DNA from: Nocardia seriolae NBRC 15557
GTDB taxonomy: Bacteria > Actinomycetota > Actinomycetes > Mycobacteriales > Mycobacteriaceae
DNA: 64,000 nt
Assembly: GCF_007990715.1 (NCBI RefSeq)
Contig: NZ_BJWY01000010.1
Span: forward strand, 1 to 64,000
Direction: 5' to 3'
Within the stretch, counting starts at the first letter, position 1. Each line of letters opens with the position of its first letter. The notes under the pieces were generated by a model. It ran no database searches, was not told the DNA's origin, and saw nothing but the letters and a program-made list of their open reading frames with translations. The position numbers were made by a program, and so were the translations under genes. Shown here one piece after another: positions 25,377 to 34,846 of the stretch.

Positions 25377-27254
25377 CCTCGGACGTCCCGGATTCGGGGA
25401 CCCGCAGTCCGACGGCGGTGAAGGCGAGGTAGCTCGGATGCCAGGGGTCGAGGATGATGTATTGGCCCTTGACCTTCCGGCGTTGCGGCAGGCTCAGTGC
25501 GTGCCGGGGAAAGCCGGAGGCCCCGACGGCGATCCGGAGCCGGTGCCCGGCGCGCACCACCGCCTCCGTCGGATTGATCTCGATGTCGACGTCGAAGGGC
25601 TCGCCCGGCGTCACCGGGAGCACGGATTCGGCGGTGAGAGGATGCTCGGGAGCCACCAGTTCGCCATCGAAATAACCGCTTTCGGCCTCGTCGATGGCGC
25701 GTAACGACGACAGCAGGGCGCCCCGGGTGATGGCCGCCGAGGCGTCGTCGGGTCCGACATCGGTCACCGTGACCGACCAGAAGGCGTCGGTGCCGTCGGC
25801 TTCGACCCGCAGGCGCAGGTTCATCGGACCGGACAGAATGACATCCGAGGCGAACGACGCGGTGGTGAAGGTGACGGCGGTCGTTTCGGCGTCGCGGTCA
25901 TCGGCGCCGTAGCGGGTGCCGAACAGGGTGGAGATGCCCATGGAGATGACGGCGGTGTTATTGGACGCCAGGCTGGGCCGCTGTTGGGGAAGGGGTATCC
26001 GCGCCCGCTCGAGGGTTCGTGAAAAGGCCAGTGTGGCATAGGATTTCGCGTTGGTCAGATAGAGCCGGTGTAATTTCGCGGCCGGATGGGGAACCGGTCG
26101 CGGCTGACCCACTCGCCGCCGAGCTGGCGCACGGTGATCGGGCCGTAACGGTCGATGCCGTTGTCGATGCCCTTGAGCCAGCGATCGAACCAGGCGCACT
26201 GCAACTCGTCGAGACGCTGCGGAGCACCGGCCGCACCGTGCCCGCGGCCGGGCGTGACGTGATAGCTCTCGTCGACCACCACCTGTTTGTGGCCCTCGGG
26301 CAGTGAAAGGCGTTCGTACATGCGGAAATTGGATCGGTTGTAGACGTCGTGCCAGCCGCCGTGCAGCCAGGTCGGCACCTGAATCCGTTCCAGGCGCGGC
26401 AGTTTCGCCGCATACGTGGGATTGAGGTAACCGTCCGGGTGTTCAGTGAGCGCGATGGTGAGCGCCCGGCCCAGCCAGCTGACCGGTTCGGTGAGCCGAT
26501 CACGCAGGTACTGCCACAGCGTGCCGCCGGCGAGCAGGCCGCCGACCGCCGGCACCCATTTGAAGCCGTTCACCGCCGCGATCCACGCGGCCATCCCGGG
26601 TGACGGCACGCCGCCGGTCAGCCCCAGCTCGCGAATGGGATTCTCGCCCGCCTCCACCGCGAAGACGGCTTCCAGGCCCTCGGGTCGCAGGCCCGCGGCC
26701 ACCAGTGCGGCGATGGCGTTGTAGGAGATGCCGGTCAATGCGAGTTGTCCATTGCACCAGGGTTGTTCGCGCGCCCAGCGCAGTACTTCGAGGTAGTCGT
26801 GCTGCTCGTTCGCGCTGAAGAAGTCCCAGCGGCCCGTCGAGCTGCCGGTCCCGCGGACGTCCACCATCAGGTAGGCGTAGCCGCGTTTGACCAGGGTCCG
26901 GTTCGCCGCGAGCACATCGAAGAGGCCGCCCGCCGGGGTGTGCAACAGATCGCGACCGGCGAAGCGGCGGCGCTCCGACGGCCCGACCCAGCGGCCGATG
27001 GCCCGGGGCAGCGGGCCGCCGCTGCCCCGAAAGAAGATCTTGTTGTACGGCATGAAGTTGACGACGACCGGGAGCGCTTCCGATTCGGGACCGGTCCGAT
27101 CACCCGGGCGGGTCAGATCGGCCGAGAGCACGACGCCGTCGCGCATGCGAATCGGGATGTCGGACAACCGATGTGTGTGCCGGTACAGCTCGGGTCCGAT
27201 ATCGAAACGGGCATCGGGTGGCAGGGATTCCAGCGGGGGTATCGGATCGGCCAT
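25348..27254 (-). pseudogene. CocE/NonD family hydrolase with a one-base frameshift
   Basis: The frame from ATG 27254 (MADPIPPLESLPPDARFDIG) follows the neighbouring CocE protein closely: VVLSADLTRPGD, MVDVRGTGSSTGRWDFFSA, nucleophile GISYNAI (Asn where the paralogue has Gly), GGWHDVYNRSNFRMYERL, DESYHVTPGRG. It breaks at about 26085. One added C in the CCC run restores RDRFP-IPAAKLHRLYLTN and the complete C-terminal jelly-roll to the stop at 25348. Both parts are otherwise intact. The break may be a sequencing error or recent inactivation. Its 3' end overlaps the convergent paralogue by 29 bases. Confidence 0.8.
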
Positions 27255-27586
27255 GGCAACGCATACCTCCGTTTTCGCTGTGTCACTTGATATCTAGGAA
27301 GATATGAGCCCCGCCGGGGCGTCGTCCAGGGGTATTTCACTTGAAGTATGAAGGCGCACAAGGAATTACGGTGCGTTGAGACCCCTATTACCCCCTATTT
27401 TATATGGACTGCTTCCGATTCACTGACTCGATGTCACCCAATGTCCTTCGATTCCATCCGTCACTCCGGCCCAGTTGCTGTGATCGATCATCTCGGGGCT
27501 GTGGGCGATCGATGCGGCCGGTCCGCTCAGGCGACGTTGTTACCGTCTGGAACCACTCGATCCGCTCGACGTCAGGAGGGGTGTTC
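27255..27586. promoter_or_regulatory. divergent promoter region, no gene seen
   Basis: This 332-base spacer separates the minus-strand CocE gene from the lipase gene. It includes an AT-richer stretch (27340-27410) and a short inverted repeat ATATC/GATAT at 27290-27305. A very good ribosome-binding site AGGAGGGG precedes the lipase ATG. No open frame looks coding. Confidence 0.4.
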
Positions 27587-28906
27587 ATGAGTGTCGACAT
27601 CAGGGATTCCGCAGGGGTGGTGCCGCTTCGCCCGGCAATCCGCATCGAACCGTCGAACGGAGGCCCGGTGCTGCCCGACGCCGACCCGTTCTACCAGCCG
27701 CCGCATGACCTGGCCGAGCTCGCCCCCGGCACCATCATCCGGGCCCGCCGCGTCGAGCTCGGGTTGCTCGGCCTGATTCCGCAGCGGGTCTCGGCCTGGC
27801 AGTTGCTCTATCGCACCAATGATGTGCACGGCGAGCCCGAAGCGGTGGTGACGACCGTGGTGCAGCCCGCGGATGCCGATCCCTCGGCCCCGAAGCGGCT
27901 GGTGTCCTATCAGTGCGCGATCGACGTGGTCGTCGCGCGCGGTCTGCCGTCCTACTGTCTGCGGCAGGGTTCCAACGCGTTCGGCTCGTTCCCGCAGTTC
28001 GAGATGGTGATCTTCGCCAATGCGCTGGCCTGCGGCTGGACGCTCTCGATTCCGGACCACGTCGGCAGCGACGGCCATTTCGGCGTGCCCCGCGAACCCG
28101 GATACCGCATCCTGGACGGCATCCGGGCCGCCCGGTCCTTCGACCCGCTGCACCTGGGCGCGGAAACGCCGGTCGCCCTGTGGGGTTACTCCGGCGGCGG
28201 CCTGGCCACCACCTGGGCCTGTGAGATGGCGGCCGACTATGCCCCCGAACTCGAAATCGTCGGCGCCTCGGCCGGCTCGCCCGTCGGCAACCCGCAGAGC
28301 GTCTTCGCGCGCCTGAACGGATCGGTGTACTCGGGGCTGATCCCGCTGGTCCTCTCCGCCCTCTGCCGCGCCTATCCGGACCTCGACAAGGCGGTCCGCG
28401 CGAACTTCGACCGACCGTTCCTGGACCTGATGGCGCATGCCGAATCCAGCACCATCTTCCCCATTCTGTTCCGCAGCATCGGCCGCAATGTCGACGACCA
28501 CAGCGAGGTCGGTGTCGCCGAGCTCCTGCGGGACCCCCAATTCAGCGCGATCTTCGAAGAACTGCGCCCGGTCACCACCGCGCCCACCTTCCCGATGCTG
28601 GTCGTCCAGGCCACCAACGACTCGGTGGTGGCGGTCGAGGACATGGACGAACAGGTCTGGCGATACCGACAAGTCGGCACTCCCGTCCAGTACATCCGCG
28701 ACCGCCTCAGCGGCCACGTCTCCCTGGCCCTCATCGCCACGCCGCTGGTCGTCGACTGGCTGGCCGCCCGCTTCGACGATCGACCCCTCGACCCGGCGGG
28801 CCCCAGAACCGTTTGGTCCCTGGCCCTTTCCCCCGACTCCTTCCCGGGTTACCGCCGCCTCCTCGGCGTCGTGGCCCGAGTCCTCACCGGCCGCTCCCTC
28901 CGCTAG
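27587..28906 (+). CDS. secretory-lipase-family (LIP) lipase
   Basis: 439 residues from ATG 27587 behind AGGAGGGG. It belongs to the fungal/actinobacterial secretory lipase family. It shows PGTIIRARRVEL, AWQLLYRTND, TTVVQPADAD, the nucleophile elbow WGYSGGGLATTWA near residue 200, a C-terminal Asp in VQATNDSVVAVEDMD, and a His in RLSGHVSLALIATPLV. These enzymes release fatty acids from triacylglycerols or other esters. No N-terminal signal peptide is visible at this start, so it may be cytoplasmic or exported another way. Related to mycobacterial lipase/esterase genes by family only. Confidence 0.88.
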   Translation: MSVDIRDSAGVVPLRPAIRIEPSNGGPVLPDADPFYQPPHDLAELAPGTIIRARRVELGLLGLIPQRVSAWQLLYRTNDVHGEPEAVVTTVVQPADADPSAPKRLVSYQCAIDVVVARGLPSYCLRQGSNAFGSFPQFEMVIFANALACGWTLSIPDHVGSDGHFGVPREPGYRILDGIRAARSFDPLHLGAETPVALWGYSGGGLATTWACEMAADYAPELEIVGASAGSPVGNPQSVFARLNGSVYSGLIPLVLSALCRAYPDLDKAVRANFDRPFLDLMAHAESSTIFPILFRSIGRNVDDHSEVGVAELLRDPQFSAIFEELRPVTTAPTFPMLVVQATNDSVVAVEDMDEQVWRYRQVGTPVQYIRDRLSGHVSLALIATPLVVDWLAARFDDRPLDPAGPRTVWSLALSPDSFPGYRRLLGVVARVLTGRSLR

Positions 28907-28940
28907 ATCCCCGCCGAAACCGCAGACCCCGGCCAGGTCG

Positions 28941-29855
28941 TCAGGCCGAGAGTTCCAGCGGGAGCGCGGCGGTGGCGTAGCGGTCCAGTGCCACCTCGGC
29001 CAGCAGCGGGTGCGCGCCGAGGGTTTCGGCGTGCGGGACCTGTGGGAGCACGCCGCGCAGGCGGTCGGTGAGCAGGCCCGGGGCCAGGAACCAGGGTGCG
29101 ACCAGGATGCGCTGCGCGCCGCGGGCGCGCAGGCGGGCGAAGGCCTTGTCGAGGGTGGGATCGGTGGTGGCGAAACAGATTTCGGTGTCCCACCCGGTCA
29201 GTGCGGTGAGCAGGCGGGCGACATCCCCGGTGCGGGCATTGGCGGCGGCCGATGAGGAGCCGACGGCCGCCACGGCCACACCCAGCCGGGGCGTGCACGC
29301 GGCGGCGTCTCCGATCATCCGGGCGGCAGCGTCTCCCGTCATCCCGGCGTGCCTGTCGCGGGGATCCACAGGCGCAGTGTGGATTCCGGTCGGGCCGGGC
29401 GCAAAATCGGCGTGCAGGGCCGCCACGATGCGGTCGCGCAAGGCAATGATCAGGTGCGGGTCCGGGCCGAGGACGTCGGCCTGGGTCACACGGAGGCGGG
29501 GGTGACGCGCACGGGCGGCGTCCAGCAGTCCCGGCAGGTCCACCCGGGCGTGGAAGGCGCTGCCCAGCAGGAGCGGAACCACCACCGCGTGCGAATGACC
29601 GTCGGCGGCAACGGCATCCACGACCTGATCCACCGAGGGGGTGCTCAGGTCCAGGAAGGCCAGGCGCACATCGAGATCCGGGCGCTGGGCCGCGATCAGC
29701 TCGACCACGGCGCGCATGGTGGCGGCCGAGCGCGGATCGCGGCTGCCGTGCGCCACCGCGATGAGCGCGGGCGCGTTCTCGCGGGGGTACCGGCGAGCCG
29801 CGGCCGCGCCGCCCGGCAGGACGGCCGGAACTGCGCCGTTGCCGGGCGGATTCAC
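28941..29855 (-). CDS. sirohydrochlorin ferrochelatase (CbiX/SirB family)
   Basis: 304 residues from GTG 29855, one base after the cysN stop, so it is the last gene of the sulfate-assimilation operon. Two repeated chelatase halves are visible. The first has LIAVAHGSRDPRSAATM (metal-binding His), RLAFLDLSTPSVDQVVD and VVVPLLLGSAFHARVDL. The second has VAVAAVGSSSAAANA, TEICFATTDPTLDKAFARL and ILVAPWFLAPGLLTDRL. It would insert Fe2+ into sirohydrochlorin to make siroheme, the cofactor of the sulfite reductase encoded by sirA. It is equivalent to Che1 (Rv2393), which also lies near sirA and cysH in M. tuberculosis. Confidence 0.9.
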   Translation of the reverse strand: MNPPGNGAVPAVLPGGAAAARRYPRENAPALIAVAHGSRDPRSAATMRAVVELIAAQRPDLDVRLAFLDLSTPSVDQVVDAVAADGHSHAVVVPLLLGSAFHARVDLPGLLDAARARHPRLRVTQADVLGPDPHLIIALRDRIVAALHADFAPGPTGIHTAPVDPRDRHAGMTGDAAARMIGDAAACTPRLGVAVAAVGSSSAAANARTGDVARLLTALTGWDTEICFATTDPTLDKAFARLRARGAQRILVAPWFLAPGLLTDRLRGVLPQVPHAETLGAHPLLAEVALDRYATAALPLELSA

Positions 29856-29856
29856 C

Positions 29857-31176
29857 TCAGACCCCGACTTCGGAGCCGAATTCGGCGTCGGAGCCGACCT
29901 CGACCGCGGTGAGGGCGTCGCCCACCAGACCGGCGGCGAGGGTGTTGCCACCCGCGGGGTCGATCAGCAGGAACGAGCCCGTGTGGCGATTGACGCTGTA
30001 GTCGTCGGCCACGATCGGGTCGGCGACGCGCACCGAGATGCGGCCGATGTCGTTGAGCGAGAGCGACTCCGGGTTCGGGTCCGCGGACAGGTGCTGCTCG
30101 TCGAAGCGCTCGATGAGCGCGCCCACGATGGCCTGGGTGGTGCGGGTGCCGTGCTTGAGCAGCAGGCGCGCGCCCGGGCGCAGCGGCTTGTCGCCGAGCC
30201 AGCACACGGTGGCGTCGAACGAGTCGATCGGCTCGGGTGCGCCGGTGGCGGCGGCGATCACGTCACCGCGCGAGACGTCCACGTCGTCGGCGAGGATGAG
30301 GGTGACGCTGCGGCCCGGCTGGGCCGAGGCCAGTTCACCGTTCGGGGTGTCGATGCGCTCGACGGTGGTGCGGGTGCCGGAGGGCAGCACCACGACCTCG
30401 TCGCCCTTCGAAACCACGCCCGCCGCAACCTGACCCGCGTAACCGCGGTAGTCCGGGTACTCGGCGGTGCGCGGCCGGATCACATACTGAACCGGGAAGC
30501 GCAGCCCGACCTCGTGGCGGCCGTGCGCGTCCGCGTCCACCGGCACCGACTCCAGGTGCTCGATGAGCGAGGGCCCGTCGTAGTACGGGGTGTTCTCCGA
30601 GCGCGAGGCCACATTGTCGCCGTGCAGCGCGGAGACCGGGATCTCCTGCACATCCTCGCCCGACCAGCCGAGTTTGGTGGTCAGCTCGGCGAATTCGGAC
30701 TTGATCTTGTCGAAGACGCCCGCCGGATCGTCCACCAGGTCGATCTTGTTGACGGCCAGCACCAGCTTCGGCACACCCAGCAGCGCCATCACCGCGGCGT
30801 GGCGGCGGGTCTGCTCGATGACGCCCTTGCGGGCGTCCACCAGCAGGATCACCAGCTGCGCGGTCGACGCGCCGGACACCGTGTTGCGGGTGTACTGCAC
30901 GTGCCCCGGGGTGTCGGCGAGCACGAAAGACCGCTTGGGCGTGGCGAAGTAGCGGTAGGCCACGTCGATGGTGATGCCCTGCTCGCGCTCGGCGCGCAGG
31001 CCGTCCACCAGCAGCGACAGGTCCGGCGTGGACAGACCCTTGTCGACCGACGCGCGCGTGACGGCGTCGATCTGGTCCGCGAGAACCGATTTCGTGTCGT
31101 AGAGCAGCCGCCCGACCAGGGTGGACTTGCCGTCGTCGACCGATCCGGCGGTGGCCCGTCTCAGGAGGTCGGACAT
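29857..31176 (-). CDS. cysN: sulfate adenylyltransferase subunit 1
   Basis: 439 residues from ATG 31176 (MSDLLRRATAGSVDDGKSTL). It is an EF-Tu-like GTPase: P-loop GSVDDGKST, switch region EREQGITIDVAYRYF, DTPGHVQYTRN, and NKIDLVDD as the guanine-specificity motif. Beta-barrel domains II and III follow. There is no APS-kinase (CysC) extension, so this is the CysN-only form. With CysD it makes APS from ATP and sulfate, driven by GTP hydrolysis. It is fourth in the minus-strand operon after sirA, cysH and cysD. A relic of a second cysD end lies in the gap before it. Confidence 0.95.
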   Translation of the reverse strand: MSDLLRRATAGSVDDGKSTLVGRLLYDTKSVLADQIDAVTRASVDKGLSTPDLSLLVDGLRAEREQGITIDVAYRYFATPKRSFVLADTPGHVQYTRNTVSGASTAQLVILLVDARKGVIEQTRRHAAVMALLGVPKLVLAVNKIDLVDDPAGVFDKIKSEFAELTTKLGWSGEDVQEIPVSALHGDNVASRSENTPYYDGPSLIEHLESVPVDADAHGRHEVGLRFPVQYVIRPRTAEYPDYRGYAGQVAAGVVSKGDEVVVLPSGTRTTVERIDTPNGELASAQPGRSVTLILADDVDVSRGDVIAAATGAPEPIDSFDATVCWLGDKPLRPGARLLLKHGTRTTQAIVGALIERFDEQHLSADPNPESLSLNDIGRISVRVADPIVADDYSVNRHTGSFLLIDPAGGNTLAAGLVGDALTAVEVGSDAEFGSEVGV

Positions 31177-31276
31177 CAGAAGTAACCCTCTCGCTTGCGG
31201 TCTTCCATGGCGGCTTCGGAGACGCGGTCCTCGCTCGCCCAGGATTGGACGCTGTGCGCCACGTTCGGTGCCCTCA
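31177..31276 (-). pseudogene. diverged second copy of the cysD 3' end
   Basis: The 100 bases between cysD and cysN contain a second version of the CysD C-terminus. The minus-strand text reads TERGAQRP..., then, one frame over, EDRVSEAAMEDRKREGYF followed by TGA. It overlaps the cysN start region (TGATG). The real cysD ends DDRVSEAAMEDRKREGYF. The codons differ at many synonymous positions, so this is not a recent slippage product. It is best explained by incomplete recombination between two cysD alleles. Confidence 0.8.
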
Positions 31277-32215
31277 TCAGAAGTACCCTTCTCGTTTGCG
31301 GTCTTCCATCGCCGCTTCCGACACACGGTCGTCGCCGCGGGTCGCGCCACGTTCGGTGAGCCGGGACGCGGCGACCTCGGCGAGGATCGCGTCATTGTCG
31401 GCGGCGTCGGAAATGATTGCGCCGGTGGTGGATCCGTCGCCGACGGTGCGGTAGCGCACCGACTTGGTCAGCAGCTCCTCGCCCTCGGCCGGGCCGCCCC
31501 AGGTGCCGGGGGTCATCCACATGCCGTCGCGCAGGTAGACCGGGCGCTCGTGGGCGTAGTAGATGCTGGCCAGCTCCACGTCCTCGCGGGCGATGTAGCG
31601 CCAGATGTCCAGCTCGGTCCAGTTGGAGATGGGGAACACGCGCACGTGCTCGCCCGGAGCGTGGCGGCCGTTGTAGAGGTTCCACAGCTCCGGACGCTGC
31701 CGCTTCGGGTCCCAACGGCCGAACGCGTCACGCAGCGAGAAGATGCGCTCCTTGGCGCGCGAACGCTCCTCGTCGCGGCGGCCGCCACCGAAGACCGCGT
31801 CGAAGCGGTTCTCGTTGATGGCGTCCAGCAGCGGCACGGTCTGCAACGGATTGCGGATCCCGTCCGGGCGCTCCTGCAACCGGCCGTCGGCCAGGTAGTC
31901 CTCGACGGAGGCGACATGCAGTCGCAGCCCGTACTTCTCGACCACCTTGTCGCGGAACTCGAGAACCTCGGGCAGGTTGTGCCCGGTGTCCACGTGCAGC
32001 AGCGCGAACGGCAGCGGCGCGGGCCAGAAGGCCTTGATCGCCAGGTGCAGCAGGACGGTGGAGTCCTTGCCGCCGGAGAAGAGGATCACCGGCCGCTCGA
32101 ACTCGCCCGCCACCTCGCGGAAGATGTGGATGGACTCCGACTCGAGCGCAGCGAGCGTATCGAAATCAGTGTCGAGAGCCGCGAGAGTGTCGAATTCTGT
32201 CTCGAGAGAGGTCAT
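31277..32215 (-). CDS. cysD: sulfate adenylyltransferase subunit 2
   Basis: 312 residues from ATG 32215, overlapping the cysH stop by four bases. It is a PP-loop ATP pyrophosphatase: VILFSGGKDSTVLLHLA near residue 50, then LLHVDTGHNLPEVLEFRD, DAVFGGGRRDEERSRAKERIFS, FPISNWTELDIWRYI and the C-terminus SEAAMEDRKREGYF. With CysN it adenylates sulfate to APS. The N-terminus has a short repeat, FDTLAALDTDFDTLAAL, not usual for the family. The operon order sirA-cysH-cysD-cysN-chelatase places all steps from sulfate to sulfide on one transcript. Confidence 0.95.
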   Translation of the reverse strand: MTSLETEFDTLAALDTDFDTLAALESESIHIFREVAGEFERPVILFSGGKDSTVLLHLAIKAFWPAPLPFALLHVDTGHNLPEVLEFRDKVVEKYGLRLHVASVEDYLADGRLQERPDGIRNPLQTVPLLDAINENRFDAVFGGGRRDEERSRAKERIFSLRDAFGRWDPKRQRPELWNLYNGRHAPGEHVRVFPISNWTELDIWRYIAREDVELASIYYAHERPVYLRDGMWMTPGTWGGPAEGEELLTKSVRYRTVGDGSTTGAIISDAADNDAILAEVAASRLTERGATRGDDRVSEAAMEDRKREGYF

Positions 32216-32922
32216 GACGCGTGCAACCCGCATTCGGTCTTGGCGAGCCCGGCCCAGCGGCCGGATCGCGGATCGGATCCCGGTTCCGGCTTCCGCGTGC
32301 ACGGAGCGCAACCGATGGAGGGGTCGCCCTCTTCCACAAGGGGATTGACGAGAATGCCATTGGCCTCGATGTAGGCGGCCATCTCGTCATCCGACCAGGC
32401 GGCGATCGGATTGATCTTCACCAGGCCGAAGCCCTCGTCATAGGAGATGAGGGGTGCGTTGGCGCGAGTCGGCGCCTCCACTCGACGGATGCCGGTCACC
32501 CAGGCGTTGTATCCGACGAGGGACTTCTTCAGGGGAACCACCTTGCGCAGGCGGCAGCATTCGGCGGCGTCGCGGGCGAACAGATCCTTGCCCAGCAGCT
32601 GATCCTGTTCGGCCACAGAGTTTTCCGGCGTCACATTCACGATGTTCACGCCGTACACCAGCTCGACCGCGTCACGGGTGCCGATGGTCTCGGCGAAGTG
32701 GTAGCCGGTGTCGAGGAACAGCACGTCGACGCCGGGCCGGACCTGCGAGGCCAGCTGCACCAGCACCGCGTCCTGCATGTTGGACGCCACAATGTAATTG
32801 GAGCCGAAGGTGTCCTCGGTCCACTGCAGCAGTTCCTGCGCGGACGCGTTCGGGCCGAGCTCGGCATTGCCCTTCTCGACCAGGGCGCGCAGCTCGTCTT
32901 CCGCGAGTTTCGTTGTAGTCAT
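32212..32922 (-). CDS. cysH: adenylyl-sulfate (APS) reductase
   Basis: 236 residues from ATG 32922. It has the PAPS/APS reductase fold with SNYIVASNMQDAVLVQLAS, LFLDTGYHFAET and the iron-sulfur ligands CC (AECCRLRKV) and CxxC (SIGCAPCTRKP). These ligands mark the 4Fe-4S APS-reducing form, not the cluster-free PAPS form. The catalytic Cys lies in the C-terminal KTECGLH motif. It reduces APS to sulfite and AMP with thioredoxin. It sits between sirA (15-base gap) and cysD (4-base overlap). Confidence 0.95.
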   Translation of the reverse strand: MTTTKLAEDELRALVEKGNAELGPNASAQELLQWTEDTFGSNYIVASNMQDAVLVQLASQVRPGVDVLFLDTGYHFAETIGTRDAVELVYGVNIVNVTPENSVAEQDQLLGKDLFARDAAECCRLRKVVPLKKSLVGYNAWVTGIRRVEAPTRANAPLISYDEGFGLVKINPIAAWSDDEMAAYIEANGILVNPLVEEGDPSIGCAPCTRKPEPGSDPRSGRWAGLAKTECGLHAS

Positions 32923-32937
32923 TGCTGATTCCCCTAA

Positions 32938-34728
32938 CTACCGCAGGTCTGCTTCATCGGCACGAACAGCCCACTGCGCGAAACGCTCACCCTCATCACG
33001 GTTCTTGATGAAGTGGCGCACGACGCGCTCGATGTAGTCGCCCAGCTCATCGCTGGTGACCTTGTGCTGACGCAACTTCCGGCCGAAGGCCGAGTCGAGT
33101 CCCAGGCTGCCACCGAGGTGAACCTGGAAACCCTCGATCTGATTCCCCTCGCCGTCGTCCACGAGCTGGCCCTTGAAGCCGATGTCGGCGATCTGGGACC
33201 GGCCGCAGGAGTTGGGACAGCCGTTGATGTTCACCGTGATCGGCACGTCCAGGTCGGCATTGATGTCCGCGAGCCGCTTCTCCAGCTCGGGCGCGAGCAC
33301 CTGGGAGCGCGTGCGGGTCTCGGTGAACGACAGCTTGCAGAACTCGATACCACTGCACGCCAGCAGGTTTCGCCGCCAGTGCGACGGACGGCCGTGCAGG
33401 CCCAGCGGCTGCATCTGCTCGATCAGCCACTCGACCTTGTCGTCGGGCACGTCGAGCACGATCAGCTTCTGGTACGGCGTGAACCGGATCCGGTCGGAGC
33501 CAACGGCTTCCACCAGATCGGCGACCTTGCTCAGGATGGTGCCCGAGACGCGGCCCGCGATGGAGGAGAAGCCGATGGCGTTGAGGCCGTTGCGCAGCTT
33601 CTGCACGCCGATGTGGTCGATCGGGCGCGCGGGCTTCTCCGGCGCGGGACCGTCGATCAGCTTGCGCTTCAGGTACTCGGTCTCGAGCACCTCGCGGAAC
33701 TTCTCGATGCCCCAGTCCTTGACCAGGAACTTGATGCGCGCCTTGGTCCGCAGGCGACGGTAGCCGTAGTCGCGGTAGAGCGAGACGATGGCTTCCCACA
33801 CGTCCGGCACCTCGTCGAGGGGCACGAACGCGCCCAGGCGCTGCGCCAGCATCGGGTTGGTCGACAGGCCGCCGCCGACCCAGACATCAAGGCCCGGACC
33901 GTGTTCCGGATGCTCGACGCCGATGAACGCGACATCGTTGATCTCGTGCACCACGTCCTGCTGGCCCGAGATGGCGGTCTTGAACTTGCGCGGCAGGTTG
34001 GAGTATTCCTTCTTGCCGATGTAGCGCTTGACGATCTCCTCGATGGCCGGAGTCGGGTCCAGCACCTCGCCGAAGGACTCACCGGCGAGCGGGGAACCCA
34101 GCACCACGCGCGGGCAATCACCGCACGCCTCGGTGGTCTGCAGACCGACCGATTCCAGCCGCCGCCAGATCTCCGGCACGTTCTCGATCTCGATCCAGTG
34201 GTACTGGACGTTCTCGCGATCGGACAGATCCGCGGTGTCGCGGCCGAACTCGGTGGAGATCCCGCCCAGGGTGCGCAGCTGGTTCACGTTCAGCGCGCCG
34301 GCGTCACACCGCACCCGCATCATGAAGTAGCGGGCCTCGAGGATGTCGATGTTCTCGTCGCCGGTCCAGGTGCCGTCGTAGCCCTGCTCGCGCTGGGTGT
34401 AGAGACCCCACCAGCGCATGCGGCCGCGCAGATCGCTCTTGTCGATGGAGTCGAAACCCTGCTTCGAGTAGATGTTCTCGATGCGCGCCCGCACATTGAG
34501 CGGGTTGTCGTCCTTCTTGCTCTGCTCGTTCGGGTTGAGCGGCTCGCGGTAGCCGAGCGCCCACTGTCCCTCCGACTTTCGCTTGACCGGCCGGGCCGTG
34601 CGCTCGCGCGGCGCGACAGGCGCGTCCGAGCGCGGGCGGTCCGCACGCACGCGTCGCTCCGACGCCGGCCGTTCGGGCCGGGCGGTGACAGCGTTATCGG
34701 AACTGGTGGCGTCGGTGCTCGACGTCAT
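32938..34728 (-). CDS. sirA: ferredoxin-dependent sulfite reductase (SirA/NirA type)
   Basis: 596 residues from ATG 34728, with GGAG eight bases upstream. A charged, disordered first 60 residues is followed by the duplicated nitrite/sulfite-reductase half-domains. The 4Fe-4S/siroheme ligands are in LLACSGIEFCKLS and NINGCPNSCGRSQ. Substrate-side motifs include DRENVQYHWIEIENVP and GLQTTEACGDCPRVVLG. It reduces sulfite to sulfide with six electrons from ferredoxin. The context (cysH, cysDN, chelatase) makes it the assimilatory sulfite reductase, equivalent to Rv2391. It is the first gene of the operon and lies behind a Cys-containing leader peptide. Confidence 0.95.
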   Translation of the reverse strand: MTSSTDATSSDNAVTARPERPASERRVRADRPRSDAPVAPRERTARPVKRKSEGQWALGYREPLNPNEQSKKDDNPLNVRARIENIYSKQGFDSIDKSDLRGRMRWWGLYTQREQGYDGTWTGDENIDILEARYFMMRVRCDAGALNVNQLRTLGGISTEFGRDTADLSDRENVQYHWIEIENVPEIWRRLESVGLQTTEACGDCPRVVLGSPLAGESFGEVLDPTPAIEEIVKRYIGKKEYSNLPRKFKTAISGQQDVVHEINDVAFIGVEHPEHGPGLDVWVGGGLSTNPMLAQRLGAFVPLDEVPDVWEAIVSLYRDYGYRRLRTKARIKFLVKDWGIEKFREVLETEYLKRKLIDGPAPEKPARPIDHIGVQKLRNGLNAIGFSSIAGRVSGTILSKVADLVEAVGSDRIRFTPYQKLIVLDVPDDKVEWLIEQMQPLGLHGRPSHWRRNLLACSGIEFCKLSFTETRTRSQVLAPELEKRLADINADLDVPITVNINGCPNSCGRSQIADIGFKGQLVDDGEGNQIEGFQVHLGGSLGLDSAFGRKLRQHKVTSDELGDYIERVVRHFIKNRDEGERFAQWAVRADEADLR

Positions 34729-34805
34729 GGGGGTCGCTCCTGAAGGTCTTGCGGGCAGGCGGGAGGGGCTGGCTCACGCCTCCGATATCAGAGAACCGGC
34801 TTGTA

Positions 34806-34824
34806 CGGCGTCAGATGGACGCCG
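34806..34824 (-). promoter_or_regulatory. stem-loop in the sirA leader
   Basis: CGGCGTC (34806-34812) and GACGCCG (34818-34824) form a 7-bp hairpin with a 5-base loop. It lies between the leader-peptide stop (34847) and the sirA start. It is a candidate attenuator or ribosome-binding-site-controlling element; the pairing partners in the alternative fold were not determined. Confidence 0.5.
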
Positions 34825-34846
34825 GTCCCGGGAGAATGGGGCCGAT

